Shown here: piece by piece, positions 10,899-19,248 of the stretch | Layout of the letters: each line of letters opens with the position of its first letter | How positions within the stretch are numbered: the stretch's first letter is position 1 | Assembly: GCF_030295765.1 (NCBI RefSeq) | Contig: NZ_AP027292.1 | Span: 1,054,001 to 1,118,000 of the forward strand | Origin: Neptuniibacter halophilus | GTDB lineage: Bacteria > Pseudomonadota > Gammaproteobacteria > Pseudomonadales > Balneatricaceae | Reading direction: 5' to 3' | DNA: 64,000 nt | Made by a program: the position numbers and the translations under genes | The notes under the pieces: generated by a model | Seen by the model: only the letters and a program-made list of their open reading frames with translations | The model's database searches: none | Told to the model about the DNA's origin: nothing

Positions 10899-12011
10899 AT
10901 GTCTTCACTACCAGCTACTTCAGATCCTGCCCTGACCGCAGGAGAACAAGCCAAACGCAACGATCTCGCAGCACGTAAGCCCTACGTGGCAGAGAAACTG
11001 GCAAAAATCAGCGACATGGAAGCTCGCGGAGAGATCAGCCCGATCATCCGCCTTGAAAAAAGCTATCTCTGCAACTTCCGCTGTACGCACTGTTCCGCCG
11101 AATATTACATGGACCGGCATCTTAATAAGATTCATCATATCCAGGACGACCGTCGTAAGATCGACCTTGAGGCTGTGAGAAAACTTTCCGATGAAGCAGA
11201 CCAACTGGGTCTGGCCCGCTTTGTAATCACAGGCGGCGAACCGCTGGTTATGAAAGATTTCGATGAAGTCGTTGCGGCAATCGATCCGGACAAGCACTAC
11301 ATCATTACTGATACCAACGGCTGGTTTCTGGATGATGAACGAGCCCGCCACCTGAAAGAGATTGGCGTGGAAAAAGTACAGCTCTCTCTGGATAGCATGA
11401 TCGAGGAAGAGCACGACAACTTCCGCAACAAACCCGGCTCATATAAACGGGTGATGCGTGCGATAGATGCTTCAGTTAAAGCCGGCCTGAATCTGATTCT
11501 CTCCACCGTACTGGTTAAGGGGCGGGCTAAAACGGCTGAATTCCGGGAAATGTGCCAGTTTGCGACCGACAAAGGTATTGGCCTGTATGTTTCCTACGCT
11601 AAACCTACCGGTTCCTGTACAGAGCACCCGGAATTTGTCATCGAAAAAGAAGATGCAGATATCCTCCGGGAGCTGGAAAAAGAGTACAACGTCTTTTCTC
11701 ATATGACACCCTCTTATGGCTCCTTTAAAGGCTGCATTACAGTCAAAGGCATTATAACAGTGACCTCAACCGGAGAGATCACGCCCTGTCCATACATCGA
11801 CATGTCCCTCGGCAATATCTTTCAGACACCGCTGAAAGAAATCCTCGACCGGGGTATGCGTAACCCATGGTTAGGACCACACCGTCCTGACTGTCTGATA
11901 GGCGAAGATCCGGCGTTCATTAAAAAACATACGGAAATCACCTCGCGCTATAAAACCTTACCCGTTCCCTGGGGCGAAGGCTTTTCTGATTCAGACAGCC
12001 TGACGGACTAG
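10899..12011 (+). CDS. Radical SAM enzyme with Cys-rich C-terminus, substrate unknown
   Basis: 370 residues from the ATG preceded by CAGGAG eight bases upstream; an earlier in-frame ATG at 10800 lies inside rfbH and lacks this support. The 4Fe-4S/SAM motif is CNFRCTHC (about 60-67), followed by the GGEP strand (FVITGGEPLV) and a C-terminal region with Cys near 280, 300 and 345 (FKGCITVKG, ITPCPYIDMSLGNI, RPDCLIG). This suggests a SPASM-like auxiliary-cluster region. Its place between the dideoxysugar genes and a NeuB-type gene suggests sugar or glycan modification. The reaction cannot be read from sequence. Confidence 0.85.
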   Translation: MSSLPATSDPALTAGEQAKRNDLAARKPYVAEKLAKISDMEARGEISPIIRLEKSYLCNFRCTHCSAEYYMDRHLNKIHHIQDDRRKIDLEAVRKLSDEADQLGLARFVITGGEPLVMKDFDEVVAAIDPDKHYIITDTNGWFLDDERARHLKEIGVEKVQLSLDSMIEEEHDNFRNKPGSYKRVMRAIDASVKAGLNLILSTVLVKGRAKTAEFREMCQFATDKGIGLYVSYAKPTGSCTEHPEFVIEKEDADILRELEKEYNVFSHMTPSYGSFKGCITVKGIITVTSTGEITPCPYIDMSLGNIFQTPLKEILDRGMRNPWLGPHRPDCLIGEDPAFIKKHTEITSRYKTLPVPWGEGFSDSDSLTD

Positions 12012-12042
12012 CTCCACGTACATCGATTTTTCAGGAACCGTT

Positions 12043-12810
12043 ATGACTGTATTATTCGATCCAAACGGGCGCTGTATTCCAGGCCCGGTAAAAGCCAAAG
12101 TTCAGCCAAAAGTGAGAAGGTATTTTCGCTGCGAACAACCCGAGTATTCGCTTCAGGACATCTATGAGCGCAGCGCCCGGTTCATTGGAGAGCTAACCCT
12201 GACCGAAGCCGAATTTGAACAACAGGTTACCCGGTTGATGAGCGACCTCAAGGGAGACCCGCAACTGGTTGACCTGCTTTCCGGTCCGGTTATCCCCTTC
12301 ATACTCCCCAAACATGCCCGCGAAGATATCGGCACACTGCTACAACAGAAATACCTGCCCGCGGTCGCCAGCGCTTTTGGGCATGCCTATCCGGATTATG
12401 AGTTTGTTGACCACAATAAAACACCGCTCGCCGGGCGCTTGCGACCGGCCGCGAACACCGGTCACCAGGAACTACTGCAGCGTCAGGCAGATCGGGATCT
12501 GGTTGGTCTCTACTGCCCGGCGATGGACGGATATTCTCTCGGGGCAGCACGTGAGCAGATAAGCCTTCTGCCTCAGCACTTCAGTCTGGCCGGTGCTGCA
12601 GACACCTGTGCGGCACTGGTAGCTTGCCCCGGCCTGCTGATGCGAGAAGACGGCTACACACCCTTACTCTGGTTCGGCGCACTCGAAACAGATGATCCAA
12701 ATGAAGGTTTTCACCTTGAAGCCTATGGCTACAACCTGAACTTCAATCGCCGGATGCATCTTGGCAATGCTGATGAATACTGGGCCAATGGCCTGGTGTA
12801 CTGTAAGTAA
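12043..12810 (+). CDS. Conserved-looking protein of unknown function
   Basis: 255 residues with no domain I recognise and no signal peptide or membrane segment, so probably cytoplasmic. It is rich in aromatic residues towards the end (YTPLLWFGAL, AYGYNLNFNRR, YWANGLVYC). It begins 31 bp after the radical SAM gene and ends 26 bp before the NeuB-like gene, with codon usage like its neighbours, so it is a real operon member. It may be a partner or substrate-handling protein for the radical SAM enzyme; that is inference. Confidence 0.7.
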   Translation: MTVLFDPNGRCIPGPVKAKVQPKVRRYFRCEQPEYSLQDIYERSARFIGELTLTEAEFEQQVTRLMSDLKGDPQLVDLLSGPVIPFILPKHAREDIGTLLQQKYLPAVASAFGHAYPDYEFVDHNKTPLAGRLRPAANTGHQELLQRQADRDLVGLYCPAMDGYSLGAAREQISLLPQHFSLAGAADTCAALVACPGLLMREDGYTPLLWFGALETDDPNEGFHLEAYGYNLNFNRRMHLGNADEYWANGLVYCK

Positions 12811-12836
12811 CTGAATCTGATTATTGAGCGGTAAAC

Positions 12837-14351
12837 ATGAAGCAATTACCCCTGGATAAACCCCTTATCGTACTGGAAATGGCTAACAACCATATGGGTG
12901 ATCTGGCACATGGTCTGAAGATGATTGACACTTTTGCCGAGGTCTGTAAAAAATTCCCGTTCAGGTTCGCAATCAAGCTCCAGTACCGTCAGATGGACAG
13001 CTTTATCCACCCTGATTATCAAGACCGGATGGATCTGAAGTATGTTAAGCGCTTTATGGAAACCCGGCTGACCCGTGAACAGTTCGAACAGATCATAGCG
13101 CGTATCAAACAAGCCGGTTTTCTGACCATGTGCACTCCGTTTGACAGTGAATCTGTACCTCTGATTGTTGAACAGCAATTTGATATCATCAAAATCGCCA
13201 GTTGCTCCTTTACTGACTGGCCACTGCTGGAAACAATCGCGGCCACCGATTTACCGGTGATCGCCTCTGCCGCTGCAGCCAGCGCCGAAGAGCTGGATAA
13301 CGTGGTTACATTTCTGAGTAATCGGAACAAGTCGTTCGCCCTGAACCACTGCGTCGCGGAATACCCGACACCACCTGAAAAAATACAGCTTAATCAGATC
13401 GACTATCTGCGCACCCGTTACCCGGAAGTACCCATTGGCTATTCCACCCACGAACCCCCCTCCTTTACCGGATCAATTGCCATGGCAGTGGCTAAGGGAG
13501 CGATGCTGTTTGAACGCCACGTGGCACTACCCAGTGAGCAGTATCAACCAAATGACTATTCAGCTACTCCGGAGCAACTGATCGCATGGCTTAGCACTAT
13601 AGAGCAGGCTTTTACCCTTTGCGGTCAGCGGGCAGACATACGCGTAACACCTCCACAAGAAGAGATCGACAGCCTCCGAGCGCTGCGACGCGGCGCTTAT
13701 CTGAAACAGGATATTCCCGCCGGTAAGGCAATCAGCGAAGCGGATATCTACTTCGCCATCCCCTGTCAGGCAGGACAAATTACCGCTAACGACTGGTCTA
13801 AGTACGTACATCGACAGAGCACTTCGGCTATAAAGGCCAACGCTCCATTGCTTAACTCTAATTCAGAACAGAGCAATACCCGAGACCGGATTCTGGCCAT
13901 CGTAGGACAGGTAAAAGCCGTTCTGAATGAAGGCAGTATTACGGTCCCCCCCGAAGCCGCTCTGGAGATTTCACATCATTACGGCGAAGACCGGTTTGAT
14001 GATTTCGGGGCAGCCATGATCACAGTAATGAATCGCCAGTACTGTAAGAAGCTGATTATTCTGCTTCCGGGACAACAGCACCCGGAGCACTTGCATAAAC
14101 GTAAAGATGAAACCTTTTATGTCCTCAGCGGTGAAATTACAGTGAACCTGGATGGAAAGGCCCAGCAACTGAAATCGGGTGAAATGATCACCGTACCCGC
14201 CCATACCCAACACAGCTTCAGCTCCGAGACAGGGGCGGTATTTGAAGAGATCTCGACCCGTCACTTTCAGGATGATTCGTTCTACAGTGACGACAGCATT
14301 TTGCAAAATCCGCAACGTAAGACCTATCTGAAGTATTGGCAGAACCTATAA
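12837..14351 (+). CDS. Divergent NeuB-type synthase fused to SAF and cupin domains
   Basis: 504 residues. The NeuB TIM barrel covers about 1-265 (EMANNHMGD, AIKLQYRQ, CTPFDSESV, IIKIASCSFTDWPLL, NHCVAEYPTPP). A SAF/antifreeze-like domain lies about 280-335 (LRRGAYLKQDIPAGKAISEADI), and a cupin about 390-480 (HPEHLHKRKDETFYVLSGEI ... PAHTQHSF). The family condenses phosphoenolpyruvate with an acyl-amino sugar to give nonulosonic acids. Two usually conserved spots differ: STGM is SAAA and SDHT is STHE, though the metal-binding His stays. No CMP-nonulosonate cytidylyltransferase is nearby. A non-standard product, or use of a different acceptor, is likely. Confidence 0.85.
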   Translation: MKQLPLDKPLIVLEMANNHMGDLAHGLKMIDTFAEVCKKFPFRFAIKLQYRQMDSFIHPDYQDRMDLKYVKRFMETRLTREQFEQIIARIKQAGFLTMCTPFDSESVPLIVEQQFDIIKIASCSFTDWPLLETIAATDLPVIASAAAASAEELDNVVTFLSNRNKSFALNHCVAEYPTPPEKIQLNQIDYLRTRYPEVPIGYSTHEPPSFTGSIAMAVAKGAMLFERHVALPSEQYQPNDYSATPEQLIAWLSTIEQAFTLCGQRADIRVTPPQEEIDSLRALRRGAYLKQDIPAGKAISEADIYFAIPCQAGQITANDWSKYVHRQSTSAIKANAPLLNSNSEQSNTRDRILAIVGQVKAVLNEGSITVPPEAALEISHHYGEDRFDDFGAAMITVMNRQYCKKLIILLPGQQHPEHLHKRKDETFYVLSGEITVNLDGKAQQLKSGEMITVPAHTQHSFSSETGAVFEEISTRHFQDDSFYSDDSILQNPQRKTYLKYWQNL

Positions 14352-14393
14352 CTACACCCTTTAACGACTGTATTGCAGAGTAAGAACAGCATT

Positions 14394-16229
14394 ATGAACA
14401 GGAAAATCCGGCTCGCCGATTATGTGTTTCAATTTTTAGCCGAGAAGAACAGCGAGCATGTATTCCTGCTACCCGGCGGTGGCGCCATGCATCTGGTGGA
14501 TGCAGCAGGACAAACTGAAGGACTCAGTGTTATTCCCTGCCACCATGAGCAAGCTGCCGGCATTTCCGCAGAAGCTCACGGCCGGATCAAAGGGAGGCCC
14601 GGCGTAGCGCTGGTAACCACCGGCCCCGGGGCCACTAACATTGTTACTCCGGTTGCCGGTGCCTGGATTGAGTCTGTGCCCATGATTATCATCTCCGGAC
14701 AGGCTAAACGCGCTGATCTGATCGGTGACAGCGGGGTACGCCAGAAAGGCGTACAGGAAGTGAACATTGTTGAGATGGTCAAATCTGTCACTAAGTATGC
14801 CGTGACAATCACCGAGCCCATGCAGATCAGGCAGCACCTTGAACAAGCCTGGCATCTGGCCACCAGTGGACGACAAGGCCCTGTCTGGCTCGATATCCCG
14901 CTGGATGTTCAGGCCAGCATGATAGAGACAGAACAGTTAGAAGGCTGGCAGGCACCACCGGAATTGGTTTCTTATCAAACTGATCTGGCTTGTGACAGCA
15001 TTATCAATCAGCTCAGCAAAGCTCATCGGCCATTACTGATGATCGGTCACGGCGTCCGCCTCTCCGGTGCCGCTGATATCCTGCAAGCTCTTTATGAGCG
15101 CCTGAAAATCCCGGTCGCCACGACCTGGAACGCCATGGACATGATCCCCTACGATCACCCGCTTAACGCCGGGAAACCGGGATCTGTCGCACTGCGTGGC
15201 GCTAACTTCGCGGTACAGAACTGCGACCTCCTGATTGCAATAGGCGCAAGACTTGATCCGGTAGTGACTGCTTACTCAGCAGAAAACTTTGCCCGTTCAG
15301 CCACGCGTATTGTGGTTGATATCGATCAGGCCGAACTGGACAAACTTCAGGCGCATGATTTCACCGTTTTCAGGGCAGACGCCAGAGAAGTCCTGCTGAA
15401 ACTATTGGATCAGTCTTCCCGTCAGCCAACACCAGACTGGTCAGAATGGGTCAGTACCTGCAAAAACTGGAAACAAAGATACCCCATTAATGACGGGAAG
15501 GCCTTTCCTGATAAGGGAGAGATAAGCAGTTACCACCTTACCGAAGCGCTGTCAGACGCTCTGCCAGAAAACCAACTGATTACCACCGGCAGCTCGGGTC
15601 TGGCTGTTGAAGCGTTCTATACTGCATTTCGAAACAAACCCGGCCAGCGAATTATGCTCACGTCGGGACTAGGATCCATGGGTTACGGTTTACCCGCTGC
15701 TATTGGCGCCTGTCTGGCAAACGGTCGCAAACCGATGGTGGCCATTGAAAGCGATGGCAGCCTGCAGCTCAATCTGCAGGAACTGAGCACACTGGCTTCT
15801 CTGCAACTGCCCGTCTGTATGTTCATCATGAACAACGCAGGCTATGCCTCAATTCGTAACACCCAGCGAAACTACTTTGATAGCCGCTTTGTTGGCACAG
15901 GGGCTGAAGCGGGTTTACTGATCCCGGATATACTCGCCGTGGCCGAGGCAATAGGTCTTAAAACCCAGCGCATCACTTGCGTAGAGAAACTCGAGGCAGG
16001 CATCAAAGAAGCACTGCAAACTCAGGGCCCGCTGATCTGTGATGTTACCCTGATATCGGATGAAACCCTGTGGCCAAAATCAGCCGCACTGCCACAAAAA
16101 GATGGCTCCATGCTATCCATGCCACTTGAAGATATGTCCCCTCTTTTATCACTGGAGGAACTAAAGGAAAACATGTGCGTTCCGCTTCATCCCGCATCAC
16201 TTTCTGCCCGGCAGGATGGCACAGAATGA
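14394..16229 (+). CDS. Thiamine-diphosphate enzyme of the acetolactate synthase superfamily, possibly YerE-like
   Basis: 611 residues from ATG; a TTG 21 bp earlier is possible. Three TPP-enzyme domains are visible: Pyr domain with catalytic Glu in CHHEQAAGISAEAHGR (about 50), central domain, and PP domain with DGSLQLNLQEL and NNAGYASIRN (GDG reads SDG here). The superfamily includes acetolactate synthase and YerE, which adds a two-carbon unit from pyruvate to CDP-4-keto-3,6-dideoxyglucose in yersiniose synthesis. Since rfbFGH would supply exactly that substrate, a YerE-like branching role is attractive but unproven. No small ALS subunit is present, arguing against ordinary valine synthesis. 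Confidence 0.85.
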   Translation: MNRKIRLADYVFQFLAEKNSEHVFLLPGGGAMHLVDAAGQTEGLSVIPCHHEQAAGISAEAHGRIKGRPGVALVTTGPGATNIVTPVAGAWIESVPMIIISGQAKRADLIGDSGVRQKGVQEVNIVEMVKSVTKYAVTITEPMQIRQHLEQAWHLATSGRQGPVWLDIPLDVQASMIETEQLEGWQAPPELVSYQTDLACDSIINQLSKAHRPLLMIGHGVRLSGAADILQALYERLKIPVATTWNAMDMIPYDHPLNAGKPGSVALRGANFAVQNCDLLIAIGARLDPVVTAYSAENFARSATRIVVDIDQAELDKLQAHDFTVFRADAREVLLKLLDQSSRQPTPDWSEWVSTCKNWKQRYPINDGKAFPDKGEISSYHLTEALSDALPENQLITTGSSGLAVEAFYTAFRNKPGQRIMLTSGLGSMGYGLPAAIGACLANGRKPMVAIESDGSLQLNLQELSTLASLQLPVCMFIMNNAGYASIRNTQRNYFDSRFVGTGAEAGLLIPDILAVAEAIGLKTQRITCVEKLEAGIKEALQTQGPLICDVTLISDETLWPKSAALPQKDGSMLSMPLEDMSPLLSLEELKENMCVPLHPASLSARQDGTE

Positions 16230-17605
16230 GGGAGTACTACTTCAATATTCCCACAGCAGAGCTTGATGAAGTGCTGTCACACACACAGATTTGGTCTGAA
16301 CTGAAAGATCAACATCTGCTGATCACCGGCGGCACCGGCTTTTTTGGCCGCTGGATTCTGGCTTCCATTCTTCGGGCAAACGATACCCTTAAACTGAATA
16401 TCCATGCCACAGTTATCACCCGCGCTCCAAAAGGCTTTGTTCAGGCATTTCCTGAAGCACACGATAAATGCTTCAACTTTAAATATGGCGACCTGCGGTA
16501 TACGCTACTGCCGGTAGCGAATTACTCTCATGTACTGCATCTGGCAACCGACTCGATTGCCAACCAACCCGCGGCACATCTCGGCCTGACCGATTCAGTC
16601 ATCACCGGAACCCGAAGAGTGCTCGATCATGTTGCCAACTGTTGCCCTCAGGCTAAAGTGCTCTATGTCAGTTCCGGCGCAGTTTATGGCCCTTTACCGG
16701 ACGGAGAAATACACACACCGGAAACCTATACAGGCGCACCACCTCCGGAGTCTCCCCAGGCCTTTATGTCCTCAGCAAAGAGAATGGCAGAACAGCTCTG
16801 CTCTCTGTACAGCAATACGAAGGGACTGGATGTCAAAATCGCCCGCTGCTTCTCCTTCGCCGGACCTCACATGCCCATGCAATCCTACTTTGCATTCGGT
16901 AACTTTATTCACGATGCTGTTCAGGATAAACCCATCGCGATTAATGGTGATGGCACTCCCATCCGCGCTTACCTATATGCAGGCGATCTTACCGCCTGGT
17001 TATGGACCATTCTGGATAAAGGTGAGCCGTGCCGTCCTTATAATGTTGGCTCAGATCAACAGATTAACCTCAAAGAGTTAGCGACCACCATTTCTTCTCT
17101 GATATCAGATGAGGGCTCTGTTAAGGTCACCTCCAAAGTCACCGGCGCAGCTCCGTCACGCTATGTTCCTGATATATCCAGAGCCACGAATGAGCTGGGA
17201 CTCTCCGCCTGGACAGATCTGCAAAGTACGATCTTACGCACGGCTCACTGGTATCAATCCTTTGGTGAGACGCTGGTTGAGCGTGACCAGAACTCCCCCC
17301 GGACTCTGGTCATGGACATCGACGGCGTGATTGCCAACATTGCACCCGACAATGACTATAACCTTTCAACACCAAGGCAACACAATATCGAAAAACTCAA
17401 TCGCCTTTATGATGCCGGGCACAAGATTATCCTTTTTACCGCACGTGGCTATGTCACTGGCATCGACTGGCGTGAGGTCACCGAGCAACAGATGGAACGT
17501 TGGGGTGTGAAATACCATGAACTGCATCTGGGAAAACCCGCAGCGGATATCTATGTGGATGACCGCATGGTCCCGTTGGAAATGTTTCCCTCTTTAGCTG
17601 AGTAA
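16226..17605 (+). CDS. SDR (epimerase/reductase) fused to a HAD-like domain
   Basis: 459 residues. The start ATG overlaps the previous stop (ATGA). An extended SDR lies about 30-345: NAD(P) motif GGTGFFGRW, strand VLYVSSGAVYGP. Where the catalytic Tyr of YxxxK is expected, the sequence is M-S-S-A-K (FMSSAKRMAEQL), so the usual Tyr is missing. The C-terminal ~125 residues are HAD-like: VMDIDGVIANI with the nucleophile Asp, FTARG, and LGKPAADIYVDDR. Together they could reduce or epimerise a keto-sugar and dephosphorylate a precursor. The function is inferred only from domains and neighbours. Confidence 0.85.
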   Translation: MREYYFNIPTAELDEVLSHTQIWSELKDQHLLITGGTGFFGRWILASILRANDTLKLNIHATVITRAPKGFVQAFPEAHDKCFNFKYGDLRYTLLPVANYSHVLHLATDSIANQPAAHLGLTDSVITGTRRVLDHVANCCPQAKVLYVSSGAVYGPLPDGEIHTPETYTGAPPPESPQAFMSSAKRMAEQLCSLYSNTKGLDVKIARCFSFAGPHMPMQSYFAFGNFIHDAVQDKPIAINGDGTPIRAYLYAGDLTAWLWTILDKGEPCRPYNVGSDQQINLKELATTISSLISDEGSVKVTSKVTGAAPSRYVPDISRATNELGLSAWTDLQSTILRTAHWYQSFGETLVERDQNSPRTLVMDIDGVIANIAPDNDYNLSTPRQHNIEKLNRLYDAGHKIILFTARGYVTGIDWREVTEQQMERWGVKYHELHLGKPAADIYVDDRMVPLEMFPSLAE

Positions 17606-17620
17606 ACAGCGAGGATCTCT

Positions 17621-18739
17621 ATGCACAAACAGCCACATTGCCGTGTTTGCGATAGCCCGCTCAGCCTCCTGCTAACACTGCAAGAGATGCCCGCAATGGC
17701 GCAAAACTTTCCGGATACAGATAGCCTTGCCGATGATAAAGCGGAAGATCTGAAGGTCTGTCAGTGTCTGACTTGCGGGCTGGTTCAACTGGATTGCGAG
17801 CCCGTTGCATACTTTCAGGAAGTCATCCGGGCGGCGGCATTTTCTGATGAGATGAAAGCCTTCAGGCTAAAACAGTTCGCCCGGTTTATCGAAGCTTATC
17901 AGTTGGCAGGCAAACGGATTCTTGAGGTCGGCGCCGGAGCAGGAGAGTATCTTGATCTGATGCAGGAGCAGGGCGTGGATGCCTGGGGAATCGAAGCGGG
18001 AGTCGGCGCAGGGCACCACCCAAGAATCAGCAAATCCTACCTCGATAGTGATAGCAAGCTTTTAGATGGTGCTCCTTATGACGGCTTTTTTTGCCTGAAC
18101 TTTCTGGAGCATATGCCGGATCTGAAAGGTAGCCTGCGCGCAATCGCATCAAACCTGAAACCCGGTGCGACGGGGCTCATAGAAGTACCCAATTTCGATA
18201 TGATTCTGGAGAAAAAACTTTTCTCCGAGTTTATCCGCGACCATCTGTTCTATTTCACCGAGACCACCCTTGTCACACTGCTACAGCAAACCGGCTTTGA
18301 GGTGCTCAGTTGTAAACCTGTCTGGCATGACTACTCCCTCTCTGCCATCGTGAAAAAAAGATCCACCATCAACCTTACCCCCCTGATCAATGCAAAAAGC
18401 CAGATTGAACGGTCTGTTGACAGCTTCACCCGACAGTTCAGACAGAAAGAGATCGTGATATGGGGTGCCGGCCATCAGGCACTTGCGGTGATTAATATGC
18501 TGCAGTTGAAGCATAAGGTCGCCTGTGTAGTAGATTCGGCCACCTTTAAACAGAACAAGTACACCCCCGGAAGCCATATCCCAATTTATTCACCACAGAG
18601 AATCCATGGTGAAGAGATTAAGGCCGTTATTGTAATGGCGGCCAGCTACTCCGATGAGGTCGCTGCTATTCTTCGTCGTGACTACCGGCCCGAACTACGT
18701 GTCGCCGTACTCCGTGACGACGGTCTGGAGGAGGTCTGA
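17621..18739 (+). CDS. Sugar C-methyltransferase-like protein (zinc finger + SAM methyltransferase + C-terminal domain)
   Basis: 372 residues. The N-terminal zinc-binding domain has CRVC (about 8-11) and CQCLTC (about 48-53). The Rossmann methyltransferase core has ILEVGAGAGEYLDLM (about 98-112) and FLEHMPD (about 155). The C-terminal domain has a second nucleotide-binding-like motif (IVIWGAGHQALAVI, about 280). This three-part layout is that of NovU/TylC3-type enzymes, which methylate a carbon next to the 4-keto group of NDP-deoxysugars. A CDP-4-keto-3,6-dideoxy sugar from rfbFGH would be a reasonable substrate; this is inference. Its TGA overlaps the next ATG. Confidence 0.85.
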   Translation: MHKQPHCRVCDSPLSLLLTLQEMPAMAQNFPDTDSLADDKAEDLKVCQCLTCGLVQLDCEPVAYFQEVIRAAAFSDEMKAFRLKQFARFIEAYQLAGKRILEVGAGAGEYLDLMQEQGVDAWGIEAGVGAGHHPRISKSYLDSDSKLLDGAPYDGFFCLNFLEHMPDLKGSLRAIASNLKPGATGLIEVPNFDMILEKKLFSEFIRDHLFYFTETTLVTLLQQTGFEVLSCKPVWHDYSLSAIVKKRSTINLTPLINAKSQIERSVDSFTRQFRQKEIVIWGAGHQALAVINMLQLKHKVACVVDSATFKQNKYTPGSHIPIYSPQRIHGEEIKAVIVMAASYSDEVAAILRRDYRPELRVAVLRDDGLEEV

Positions 18740-19245
18740 TGAAACCGCTGGATTCAGCGATCGCCCAAATCGATGCATCGATAGAGAACCCGACTCAGGG
18801 AATTGGTGAAGATCTGTTTCACCTTGTCAGCCGCCTGACGCCTATCATCAATGTCGACCTGCTGATCAGAAATCCACAGGGTGAGATTCTCCTGACCTGG
18901 CGTCAGGATCAGTTTTACGGACCAGGCTGGCACATACCCGGGGGCGTCATCCGCTTCAAAGAGACTATAGCTGAAAGAATTCATGCGGTTGCTAAAAGCG
19001 AGCTGGATGCTCAGGTACGCAGTAATTATCTACCGCTAATGGTTCAGGAGGTGATGAATCACACCCGTGATACACGGGGACACTTCATCTCACTCCTGTA
19101 TGAGTGCACCTTACTCAGCGAACTGGATGAAAAGATGAGCTTTAACGCAGATAAGCCCGCAAATAACCAATGGCGCTGGCACAAAGAACGCCCAGACAAT
19201 TTAATTGAAGTGCACCGCAGAATTTATTCTCAGGTTTTTAACTAG
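18739..19245 (+). CDS. Nudix protein related to GDP-mannose mannosyl hydrolase
   Basis: 168 residues, single Nudix domain. The Nudix helix is divergent (GGVIRFKETIAERIHAVAKSELD): the REUxEE Glu cluster is reduced, as in the Gmm (WcaH) branch, which cleaves GDP-sugars at carbon. The stretch WRQDQFYGPGWHIPGG is also Gmm-like. It overlaps the previous gene by one base (TGATG), so it is translationally coupled. It may control the pool of a nucleotide sugar in this pathway. Confidence 0.8.
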   Translation: MKPLDSAIAQIDASIENPTQGIGEDLFHLVSRLTPIINVDLLIRNPQGEILLTWRQDQFYGPGWHIPGGVIRFKETIAERIHAVAKSELDAQVRSNYLPLMVQEVMNHTRDTRGHFISLLYECTLLSELDEKMSFNADKPANNQWRWHKERPDNLIEVHRRIYSQVFN

Positions 19246-19248
19246 TCT

